Program-made: the position numbers and the translations under genes
Part shown: positions 1 to 5,902 of the stretch, piece by piece
Layout of the letters: every line of letters starts with the position of its first letter
Numbering within the stretch: position 1 is the first letter of the stretch
The notes under the pieces: model-generated
Told to the model about the DNA's origin: nothing
Database searches by the model: none
The model's input: the letters and a program-made list of their open reading frames with translations, nothing else
Assembly: GCA_007135355.1 (NCBI GenBank)
Contig: SLJA01000348.1
Coordinates: 1-5,902 of the forward strand
Length of the DNA stretch: 5,902 nt
Origin: Wenzhouxiangella sp.
GTDB lineage: Bacteria > Pseudomonadota > Gammaproteobacteria > Xanthomonadales > Wenzhouxiangellaceae
Direction: 5' to 3'

Positions 1-135
1 CGGCCCAAAGCGCCTTTTTTACGCGCCTTCGGCGCCGACATCTTCTTCGACGACCAGCAAATGCACTGCAGCACCGCCAGCCAGGAAGTCGCCACCGGCC
101 ACGTGCCGCACGGCGTGGCCAACGAGCTGAAGTGA
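1..135 (+). CDS. 5'-nucleotidase (cytosolic cN-I-like family), 3' end only
   Basis: This is the last 44 codons of a gene that begins before the window; it reads in frame 1 and stops at TGA 133-135. The fragment contains FGADIFFDDQ, then HC, then TGHVPHGVANE near the C-terminus. This matches the end of the cN-I 5'-nucleotidase family (Pfam 5_nucleotid, PF06189), where FFDDQ..HC and GHVPYG are conserved. Family members dephosphorylate nucleoside 5'-monophosphates such as AMP in the cytoplasm, so the likely role is nucleotide turnover or salvage. The C-terminus looks natural and not truncated, since these family motifs normally sit close to the end. The next gene on this strand starts 210 bp downstream, beyond a palindromic element, so an operon is doubtful. 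No start or catalytic N-terminal residues are visible here. Confidence 0.82.
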   Translation, partial: RPKAPFLRAFGADIFFDDQQMHCSTASQEVATGHVPHGVANELK

Positions 136-160
136 ATTCAGTGCTTCTGTTTAATGCAGA

Positions 161-320
161 AAAGCCTCACGCAGAGGCGCGGGGAACGCAGAGAAAAGAA
201 GAGTTTTGCTTTTCTCCATGGCTTGCTTTTACTGCCTTGATCCATGCTTGCGCGCTTTTCCAGTTCTTTACCCTCGTTCCTCTGCGCTCTCTGTGCCTCC
301 GCTTCTCTGCGTGAGGCCAA
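161..320. repeat. Large imperfect palindromic intergenic element (GCCTCACGCAGAG ends)
   Basis: The left end GCCTCACGCAGAG (164-176) is the exact reverse complement of CTCTGCGTGAGGC (305-317), a perfect 13-bp terminal inverted repeat. Inside it, both arms continue as degenerate copies of the same short word: GCAGAG recurs at 188-193 on the left, and CTCTGC (280-285) and CTCTGT (289-294) on the right. The arms therefore align imperfectly over about 40 nt, around a pyrimidine- and T-rich middle. The sequence resembles a type of intergenic repeat I recall from many environmental bacterial genomes (CTCTGCGTCTCTGCGTGAG-like); that recollection is not verified here. Its nature could be MITE/REP-like or a structured RNA or terminator. 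It ends 28 bp before the start of the next gene, so that gene's promoter lies in or next to it. Confidence 0.75.
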
Positions 321-345
321 CAAAACCAGAAAACGGACACCAACC

Positions 346-3300
346 ATGCGATTAATCACATATTTCACCCTGTTGCTGAGCGCAGTGGCAATGATGGCCG
401 TGGCCGATGAGAATGGGAATGCTGACCCGGGCTGGTCGGTGACCGAGCCGCCGGGCGAGTGGCAGACGATCCGCATCGACACCCGCGAGGTGACCTGGTC
501 GGATGTCACCATCAGTCCGGACGGCCAGCACCTGGTGTTTCACATGCTCGGGGATATCTACCGCGTCGGTATCGACGGCGGTGAGGCCGAGGCCTTGACC
601 GACGACATCGCCTGGAACTTCCAGCCGCGCTACAGCCCAGATGGCCGGCATATCGCCTTCATTTCCGACCGCGACGGGGCGGAGAACATCTGGATCATGG
701 ATGCCGATGGCGAGAATTTAAGCCAGGTCAGCCGCGAGCGCGATCACCTGCTGCATAACCCGGCCTGGTCGCCGGACGGTGACTACATTGCCGCGCGCAA
801 GGGCTATGTCTCGCAGCGCTCGATTCCGGCCGGCGCGATCTGGATGTACCACCGCGCCGGCGGCGGCGGGGTGGAGCTGGTTGAGCGCCTGCACGGACCG
901 CAGTCGCAGAAAAACATCGCCGAGCCCTTCTTCTCGCCCGACGGCAAGCACCTGTATTTCAGCCAGGACATCACCCCGGGCCGGGTCTGGGAATACAACC
1001 GCGACGCCATCAAGGGCATCTTCGCCGTGCGCCGGCTGGACCTCGAATCCGGTGAAGTGCAGACCGTGGCCGGCGGACCCGGGGGTGCGGTGCGACCGGT
1101 GCTCTCACCCGACGGCAAGCAGCTGGCCTTCGTGCGCCGCAATCCGCACAGCCTGTCTTCGCGCCTGGTCGTGCGCGACCTGAACTCCGGCATCGAGCGT
1201 ACCCTGTTCGACCGGCTGGATCGCGACAAGCAGGAAACCTCGGGCGACATGGGCAATTTCCCGGCGTTTTCCTGGCACCCCGACGGCAACTCGCTGGTGA
1301 TCTGGAGCGCGGGCAAGTTTCACCGCATCGGCACCGACGGCTCGCACCGCGAGATCGTGGTGCACGTTCAGGTTGACAAGCAGATCCAGCCGGCCCTGCG
1401 GCGCACGGTTGAAGTCTCGCCCGACACTTTCCCGATCCGCATGGCGCGCTGGACCCAGAAAAGCCCCGACGGTCGCCACGCCATCTTCCAGGCCCTGGGC
1501 TATCTATGGCTGCACGATCTGGAGCGCGGCACCCATCGCCGCCTGACCAGCCAGACCGACCACTGGGAATTTCATCCGGCCTTCTCGGCCGACGGCAGCC
1601 AGGTGGTCTATGTGACCTGGGATGACGAGGCGCTGGGTCAAGTACGCACCCACCCGGTCGGGCGCGGTCGTGGCCGCACGTTGACCACCGAGCCCGGCCA
1701 CTACGTCGAGCCCAGCTTCTCCACCGACGGGAGCCAGGTGGTGTTTCGCAAGACCACAGGCGGTTTCCTGACTTCGCCGAACTGGTCTGAGCGTCCGGGT
1801 TTGTACCGCGTGTCGACTTCGGGTGGTGAGCCGGTGCGGGTGCTGGATCGCGGCGTCAACCCGCAGTTCTCGGCCGACGGCCAGCGCGTGCTGTTCACCC
1901 AGCGCGGCGAGGGCACGGTGCTGACGCTCAACAGCGTCAACCTGGACGGCTTCGACCATCGCGAGCACCTGAGGGGCGATTGGGTCACCGAGTTCAAGGT
2001 CTCGCCCGACGGCCGCTGGGTGGCTTTTGCCGAGCACTTCAATGCCTTTATCGCTCCGTTCTTCGCCGCCGGCCAGCCGGTCAACCTCAACTCCGGCACG
2101 CGTGCCTTCCCGGTGCGCCAGGTCTCGGCCCGTGGCGGCGAGAACCTGCATTTTTCGGCCGACAGCTCGACCCTGGGCTGGTCGCATGGGGCTATGTTGT
2201 ACCAGCGGTCTTTGCGTGACGCCTTCGCTTTTCTGGAAGGCTCGCCCGAGGAGTTGCCGGAGCCGGAAACCGAAGGCCGCAACCTGACCTTCGAAGTGGA
2301 GAGCGACCGCCACAACGGCCGCATTGCCCTGGTCGGCGGGCGCGTGGTCACCATGCGCAACGCGCAGGAAGAACAGGAGGTCATCGAGGACGGCGTGATC
2401 CTGGTCGAGGGCCATCGGATCCGCGCCGTGGGCGCTCGTGACGAGATCGAGATTCCGTCGGGCTTCGAGGTTTTCGATCTGGACGGCAAGACCGTCCTGC
2501 CGGGCCTCGTCGACGCCCACGCCCACGGGCCGATGAGCAACCAGCAGTTGACTCCGCAGCAGAATTGGGCACAGATCGCCAACGTGGCCTTTGGCGTGAC
2601 CACCACGCACGACCCGTCCAACGACAACAACGGCATCTTCTCCATGGCCGAGCTGCAGCGCGCCGGCAAGGTCATCGCGCCGCGCCTGTACTCCACCGGC
2701 CGCATTCTGTACGGCGCCCTGGCGCCGGGCGCGACCGCCCGCATCAACAGCTACGAGGACGCCGAGTTCCACGTCCGCCGGCACAAGGAGCTGGGCGCGA
2801 TCTCGGTCAAGAGCTACAACTACAACCGCCGCGACCAGCGCCAGCAGGTGATCAAGGCCGGCCACGAGCTCGACATCATGGTCGTGCCTGAGGGCGGCAT
2901 GCGCCTGGAGCAGAACCTGAACCAGATCGTCGACGGCCACACCGGCATGGAGCACGCCCTGTCCATCCATACGATGTACGACGACATCAAGCAGTTCTGG
3001 AGCCAGACCGAGGTGGTCTACTCGCCGACCTTCGGTGTCGCCTACGGCGGCTTGATGGGCGAGGAGTACTGGTATGACCGCACCGAGGTCTGGCGCAACG
3101 AGCGCCTGCTGCAGTTCGTGCCGCGCTTTTTGCTCTATCCGCGCTCGATCCGCCGGCCGACCGCCCCGGATGAGCACTACAACCACATCGCCGTGGCCAA
3201 GGGAGCCAAGGCGCTCAACGACTTGGGCGTGCCGGTGGTGATCGGTGCTCACGGCCAGCTGGCGGGGCTTGCCGCGCACTGGGAGATGTGGATGATGGAG

Positions 3301-3645
3301 CAGGGTGGTTTCACGCCCTGGGAAGCGCTGCGCGGCGGCACCATCGACGGGGCGCGCTACTTTGGCATGGATGCCGACATCGGCTCGATCGAAGTCGGCA
3401 AGCTGGCCGATCTGTTCGTGGTCGATGGGGATGTGCTGAGCGATCTGCGCCTGAGCGAGAACGTGGCCTACACCATGCTCAACGGTCGCCTGTACGAGTC
3501 ATCCACCATGAATCAGCTGGCGCCCGATCGCGTCGAGCGCGCGCCATTCTTCTTTCAGCGTGAAGGTGGTGATGTATGGGTGGCCGAGACCATGCAGCGC
3601 ATCCATCAGATGAGCGTGCTGCATGGGTGGCAGTGTCGGCATTAA
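346..3645 (+). CDS. Exported TolB-like propeller / amidohydrolase fusion protein
   Basis: The protein has 1099 residues from ATG 346. That start gives a signal peptide: MRLITYF, a hydrophobic core, then AVA with probable cleavage after A20. The frame stays open to an ATG at 244, but that extension is translated from the palindromic repeat and would mask the signal, so I reject it. The Shine-Dalgarno is weak (GGA at 335-337). Residues about 46-620 hold roughly twelve PD40/TolB-like repeats with SPDG or SADG turns (for example at 57, 97 and 142), perhaps two six-bladed propellers. Residues about 658-1060 form a metal-dependent amidohydrolase: GGRVVTM, PGLVDAHAHG with H725 and H727, K822, E849, H870, H969, and the closing IGSIEVGKLADLFVVDGD. 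Such domains cleave C-N or similar bonds (imidazolonepropionase/prolidase-like clan). The substrate is unknown; action in the periplasm is inferred. The canonical strand-8 Asp (GTD) reads GAH here. Transcription probably ends at the downstream hairpin. Confidence 0.9.
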   Translation: MRLITYFTLLLSAVAMMAVADENGNADPGWSVTEPPGEWQTIRIDTREVTWSDVTISPDGQHLVFHMLGDIYRVGIDGGEAEALTDDIAWNFQPRYSPDGRHIAFISDRDGAENIWIMDADGENLSQVSRERDHLLHNPAWSPDGDYIAARKGYVSQRSIPAGAIWMYHRAGGGGVELVERLHGPQSQKNIAEPFFSPDGKHLYFSQDITPGRVWEYNRDAIKGIFAVRRLDLESGEVQTVAGGPGGAVRPVLSPDGKQLAFVRRNPHSLSSRLVVRDLNSGIERTLFDRLDRDKQETSGDMGNFPAFSWHPDGNSLVIWSAGKFHRIGTDGSHREIVVHVQVDKQIQPALRRTVEVSPDTFPIRMARWTQKSPDGRHAIFQALGYLWLHDLERGTHRRLTSQTDHWEFHPAFSADGSQVVYVTWDDEALGQVRTHPVGRGRGRTLTTEPGHYVEPSFSTDGSQVVFRKTTGGFLTSPNWSERPGLYRVSTSGGEPVRVLDRGVNPQFSADGQRVLFTQRGEGTVLTLNSVNLDGFDHREHLRGDWVTEFKVSPDGRWVAFAEHFNAFIAPFFAAGQPVNLNSGTRAFPVRQVSARGGENLHFSADSSTLGWSHGAMLYQRSLRDAFAFLEGSPEELPEPETEGRNLTFEVESDRHNGRIALVGGRVVTMRNAQEEQEVIEDGVILVEGHRIRAVGARDEIEIPSGFEVFDLDGKTVLPGLVDAHAHGPMSNQQLTPQQNWAQIANVAFGVTTTHDPSNDNNGIFSMAELQRAGKVIAPRLYSTGRILYGALAPGATARINSYEDAEFHVRRHKELGAISVKSYNYNRRDQRQQVIKAGHELDIMVVPEGGMRLEQNLNQIVDGHTGMEHALSIHTMYDDIKQFWSQTEVVYSPTFGVAYGGLMGEEYWYDRTEVWRNERLLQFVPRFLLYPRSIRRPTAPDEHYNHIAVAKGAKALNDLGVPVVIGAHGQLAGLAAHWEMWMMEQGGFTPWEALRGGTIDGARYFGMDADIGSIEVGKLADLFVVDGDVLSDLRLSENVAYTMLNGRLYESSTMNQLAPDRVERAPFFFQREGGDVWVAETMQRIHQMSVLHGWQCRH

Positions 3646-3682
3646 GCAACCGCGTTCCTTCCGCCGCTTGCCAAGCGCAGAC

Positions 3683-3713
3683 AAAAAAACCCGCCGACCC
3701 GGCGGGTTTTATA
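3683..3713. terminator. Bidirectional Rho-independent terminator between convergent genes
   Basis: CCCGCC (3690-3695) pairs with GGCGGG (3701-3706) around a 5-nt loop. Flanking A's (3686-3689) pair with T's (3707-3710), giving a stem of about 10 bp. On the plus strand the GC stem is followed by TTTT. On the minus strand it is followed by seven T's (complement of 3683-3689). It lies 40 bp after the stop of the amidohydrolase gene and 11 bp after the stop of the lipoprotein gene, so it can end both transcripts. The longer U-run makes it look stronger in the minus direction. Confidence 0.88.
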
Positions 3714-3721
3714 GCTGCTAT

Positions 3722-4201
3722 TTATTGAGCTTGTCGGCGCTCTGCCATTAAGCGGTTGGCATGCTCGATGATTTCCTCGCCGGTCATGTTGTCCAAGCTT
3801 TGATACAGGCCGGGTAGACCACTCCAAGCGGCTGAGGAATACATACCTAGAAATCTGAGCGCCGAATCCAGTCGCTCATACTGTTCGGCTGATGTTTCGG
3901 AGGCAATGATTTGCAGGCTTTGGGCGAACGCTTCCGGAGAGGTTCCGTCGACGATATGCGCTAGCCCGGCGCCCGATTCCGCAAACTGACCTTCGAGCCG
4001 AGGGATTTGGCGCGTGGGATCGCCCAGCGGCTGGGCCGCCCGCACTGCGGCCTCGCCGGCCGCTGAGCGCTGGCGCGTTACTCGCTCGCTGACAGCGGCC
4101 GTCTCTTGCTCAACGGTTTCGGTGGTCGGCGCTTCGTCCCGGTCCGACTGACAGCCGCTCATGAGGACGGCAGCGCATATCATCATGACTGTTTTCTTCA
4201 C
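3722..4201 (-). CDS. Small predicted outer-membrane lipoprotein, function unknown
   Basis: The protein has 159 residues, starting at GTG (4199-4201) and stopping at TAA. The start is supported by GGAG six bases upstream and by a complete lipoprotein signal: MKK, a hydrophobic stretch, then the lipobox LMSGC with C17 as the lipidated residue. The residue after it is Q18, not Asp, which by the Lol sorting rule favours the outer membrane. Residues about 18-80 are polar and low in complexity (Glu/Thr/Ala/Arg-rich), probably a flexible linker. Residues about 87-155 look like a small helical domain: TSPEAFAQSL, then an AEQYERLDSAL helix, and a final TGEEIIEHANRLMAERR. This layout recalls small lipoproteins of the DUF6694 type, but I cannot confirm membership. 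It lies 66 bp downstream of rimO on the same strand and is probably co-transcribed. A functional link to rimO is not implied. Confidence 0.82.
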   Translation of the reverse strand: MKKTVMMICAAVLMSGCQSDRDEAPTTETVEQETAAVSERVTRQRSAAGEAAVRAAQPLGDPTRQIPRLEGQFAESGAGLAHIVDGTSPEAFAQSLQIIASETSAEQYERLDSALRFLGMYSSAAWSGLPGLYQSLDNMTGEEIIEHANRLMAERRQAQ

Positions 4202-4207
4202 TAAAGA

Positions 4208-4211
4208 CTCC
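4208..4211 (-). promoter_or_regulatory. Shine-Dalgarno site of the lipoprotein gene
   Basis: Read on the minus strand, GGAG lies six bases before the GTG at 4201. It decides the start: the in-frame ATGs at codons 6 and 7 would have no such site and would cut into the lipoprotein signal peptide. Confidence 0.7.
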
Positions 4212-4267
4212 GCTTTGCTTTGGTTGGATGTTGAGATCTCGGTCGCGTTAGATGGAACCAGGGTCGC

Positions 4268-5611
4268 TCAGTTCCCCCGATCAAGCATTTGGCCAAACAG
4301 ATCATAGTGGTCTGATCCAGTGATTCTGACCTGAATCCGGCTGCCGGGCTCAAGCTGTCCACCATCGCTGATGATGACCTGGCCGTCGATCTCGGGCGCG
4401 TCGGAGCGGCTGCGGGCGATGGCGTGGTCGTCGTCAACCTCGTCCACCAAGACCCATTCCGTGCCGCCGACGCGACGCTTGAGGCGCGCGGCGCTGATGT
4501 CGGCCTGGACCGCCATGAAGCGTTCCCAACGCTCCTGCTTGATTTCGTCCGGGACGTGTCCTTCGAGCGCATTGGCTCGGGCGCCGTCGACCGGCGAATA
4601 CTGGAAACAGCCAACCCGGTCCAGTTGGGCCGCCCTGAGCCAGTCCAGCAATTCGCAAAACTCGGTTTCGGTTTCGCCGGGGAAGCCGACGATGAAGGTT
4701 GAGCGCAAAGTCAGGTCGGGGCATTCGGCTCTCCACGCCTCGATGCGCTTGAGCGTGTTCTCGGCCGCCGCGGGACGCCGCATGGTCTTCAGGATACGCT
4801 GCGAGCCGTGCTGGAAGGGGATATCCAGGTAGGGCAGGATGCGGCCTTCGGCCATCAATGGAATAATGCGATCGACATGCGGATAGGGGTAAACGTAATG
4901 CAGGCGGACCCATGCGCCGAGTTCGCCCAAGGCCGCAGCGAGATCATACAGCCGGGTTTCCACTTCACGCTCGCGCCAGAAGTCGGCCTGGTAACCGAGG
5001 TCGACGCCGTAGGCACTGGTATCCTGGGAAATCACCAGTAGCTCCTGCACGCCACGCTCGACCAGCTGCTCGGCCTCGCGCAGCACCATCCCTAAAGGCC
5101 GACTGCGCAGCTTGCCACGCAAATCAGGGATGATGCAGAAGCTGCATTTATGGTTGCAACCCTCTGAAATCTTGAGGTATGCATAGTGCCGCGGTGTCAG
5201 TTTTAGGCCACCGGGCGGCACCAGGTCCAGGCGCGGATCGTGTGGGCGCGGCAGGTGCTGATGGACTGATGCCACCACAGCTTCCGCCTGATGCGGTCCG
5301 GTCACGCCGAGCACCTTGGGGTGGATCGCGGTGATCTGCTCAGGCTTCGCCCCCATGCAGCCGGTGACCAGCACCTTGCCGTTCTCGGCCAAGGCCTCGC
5401 CAATGGTCTCCAGTGACTCGGCCTTGGCTGCATCGATGAAACCGCAGGTGTTGACGACGACGAGATCGGCTTGGTCGTAGTTCGGAACCAGTCGATAGCC
5501 CGACGCGCGCAGCCGCGAGACGATGTCCTCGGAGTCGACCAAGGCCTTGGGGCACCCCAGCGACACCAGGCCGACGGTCGGGGCATCTGTGTTATTCGGA
5601 GCTTCCGGCAC
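4268..5611 (-). CDS. rimO: Ribosomal protein S12 methylthiotransferase RimO
   Basis: The 447 residues are the usual length for RimO, a radical SAM enzyme that adds a methylthio group to a conserved aspartate of ribosomal protein S12 (Asp89 in E. coli) in the cytoplasm. It carries two iron-sulfur clusters. The N-terminal UPF0004 domain shows SLGCPKALVDSE with C20, NTCGF with C56 and VTGCMG with C85, which bind the auxiliary cluster. The radical SAM motif is CNHKCSFC (C152, C156, C159). SQDTSAYGVD, DIPFQHGS and FIVGFPGETE follow in the expected order. The C-terminal TRAM domain (about 375-442) begins after the typical RSDAPEIDGQV segment. SLGCPKA and DAPEIDG separate it from the tRNA enzyme MiaB. 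The start is GTG at 5609-5611; no other in-frame start occurs between it and the upstream stop at 5666-5668, and I see no clear Shine-Dalgarno. A palindromic element lies 44 bp upstream. Confidence 0.97.
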   Translation of the reverse strand: MPEAPNNTDAPTVGLVSLGCPKALVDSEDIVSRLRASGYRLVPNYDQADLVVVNTCGFIDAAKAESLETIGEALAENGKVLVTGCMGAKPEQITAIHPKVLGVTGPHQAEAVVASVHQHLPRPHDPRLDLVPPGGLKLTPRHYAYLKISEGCNHKCSFCIIPDLRGKLRSRPLGMVLREAEQLVERGVQELLVISQDTSAYGVDLGYQADFWREREVETRLYDLAAALGELGAWVRLHYVYPYPHVDRIIPLMAEGRILPYLDIPFQHGSQRILKTMRRPAAAENTLKRIEAWRAECPDLTLRSTFIVGFPGETETEFCELLDWLRAAQLDRVGCFQYSPVDGARANALEGHVPDEIKQERWERFMAVQADISAARLKRRVGGTEWVLVDEVDDDHAIARSRSDAPEIDGQVIISDGGQLEPGSRIQVRITGSDHYDLFGQMLDRGN

Positions 5612-5654
5612 GGTCTGGGAAAGTTCGGAAAGCGTGAAGTTTACTTGAAAGAAA

Positions 5655-5788
5655 GGGACTAGGGGCTAGGGGGCAGGGAGCATGGTCGATGATGGCAAGG
5701 TCGGTGCCTGGGGTTTCTCTGCAAGAATCAAAAAATCGACGAAGCTCCCTGACCCCTAGCCCCTGACCCCTGCTCTTCAGTCCCTAGT
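5655..5788. repeat. Long inverted repeat upstream of rimO (CCCCTAGCCCC type)
   Basis: The arm 5655-5681 (starting GGGACTAGGGGCTAGG) matches the reverse complement of 5744-5770 (starting GCTCCCTGACCCCTAGCC) at 23 of 27 positions by hand alignment. After a symmetric 3-nt internal mismatch, GTCGAT (5685-5690) pairs with ATCGAC (5735-5740), leaving a 44-nt apex. The right arm is followed by a further partial copy, TCCCTAGT (5781-5788), which can pair with 5658-5664. This is a hairpin- or cruciform-forming element in the leader or promoter region of rimO. It looks like a dispersed intergenic repeat, possibly a MITE- or REP-like unit. No transposase and no clear target-site duplication are visible. 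Confidence 0.7.
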
Positions 5789-5828
5789 GGGCCATGCGGC
5801 TAATTAGGTAACGCTCAGAGTCACTGTG

Positions 5829-5902
5829 CTGGCGTGAATCAAGGCGCGTTCCGCAGGGAATGGCTAGCCCTTTCCAAGGAACGCAACGCCGAGTCGCGCC
5901 AG
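5829..5902. repeat. Imperfect palindrome at the window edge, probably continuing outside
   Basis: CTGGCG (5829-5834) is the reverse complement of the last six bases CGCCAG (5897-5902). Moving inward, G5836-C5895, A5837-T5894, T5839-A5892 and C5840-G5891 pair. Then GGCG (5843-5846) can pair with CGCC (5887-5890), and GCGTTCC (5846-5852) is the exact reverse complement of GGAACGC (5878-5884). The apex contains GGCTAGCC. The left flank TAACGCTCAGAGTCACTGTG (5809-5828) has no partner inside the window, and the stem is still paired at the last base. The element is therefore probably longer and cut by the window end. The remaining spacer from 5789 to 5828 shows no recognisable gene or site. Confidence 0.6.

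Noticed and set aside
1701..2747. 348-codon minus-strand frame within the same region
   Set aside because: It overlaps both the real gene and the other antisense frame. Its composition is Arg/Ser/Pro-rich, as expected from a shadow frame, and it has no family motif.
1504..3279. 591-codon open frame on the minus strand opposite the amidohydrolase gene
   Set aside because: The plus-strand frame has a signal peptide, repeats and an enzyme domain. The antisense frame has no recognisable motif, and long antisense frames are expected opposite GC-rich codons with biased third positions.
4371..4832. Plus-strand frame opposite rimO
   Set aside because: It is an antisense shadow of clearly recognisable RimO coding sequence, with no motif or ribosome site of its own.
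5638..5666. Possible rimO promoter with TAAACT as -10 (minus strand 5643-5638)
   Set aside because: The -10 matches only four of six positions, and at 17-bp spacing the -35 would read GCCCCT, unlike TTGACA.
5784..5902. Minus-strand frame open from the window end to TAG at 5784-5786, possible 3' end of a gene upstream of rimO
   Set aside because: Thirty-eight open codons reading through an imperfect palindrome; the translation (ending SERYLISRMAH) is not recognised as a family. A repeat explains it better, though sequence beyond the window could change this.
5860..5902. Short plus-strand frame starting at ATG 5860 and open to the window end
   Set aside because: Only 14 codons, all inside the palindrome apex and right arm, with no Shine-Dalgarno.
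5809..5902. Integron attC-like recombination site
   Set aside because: The palindrome lacks the RYYYAAC and GTTRRRY core pair at its ends, and no integrase or cassette structure is visible.

Overview
The window is GC-rich DNA with compact, high-GC codon usage. It carries a gammaproteobacterial-style RimO, a cN-I-type 5'-nucleotidase and a secreted TolB-propeller/amidohydrolase. This suits a Gammaproteobacterium, perhaps Xanthomonadales/Lysobacterales- or Chromatiales-like; that placement is inference from protein style, not a measured phylogeny.

Layout: (1) 1-135, plus strand, is the 3' end of a 5'-nucleotidase gene. (2) 136-345 is a spacer almost filled by a large imperfect palindrome with GCCTCACGCAGAG ends. 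(3) 346-3645, plus strand, encodes a 1099-residue exported protein: a signal peptide, about twelve PD40/TolB-like propeller repeats, then an amidohydrolase domain with altered metal ligands. (4) 3646-3721 is a convergent spacer with a symmetric terminator serving both strands. (5) 3722-4201, minus strand, is a small predicted outer-membrane lipoprotein of unknown function. (6) 4268-5611, minus strand, is rimO, the methylthiotransferase of ribosomal protein S12, 66 bp upstream of the lipoprotein gene and probably co-transcribed with it. (7) 5612-5902 is a spacer without a convincing gene. It holds a second long palindrome (CCCCTAGCCCC type) and, at the window edge, a third one that probably continues outside.

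The genes do not form one pathway. The two transcription blocks converge on the terminator at about 3686-3710. The plus block holds nucleotide salvage and a periplasmic enzyme that are probably not an operon, because a palindrome separates them. The minus block holds rimO and the lipoprotein.

I see no CRISPR array, defence system, prophage, transposase, tRNA or rRNA. The points most worth checking are the non-canonical metal-ligand set of the amidohydrolase and the three unrelated palindromic elements that occupy both long spacers. One of them creates a spurious N-terminal extension of the large protein.
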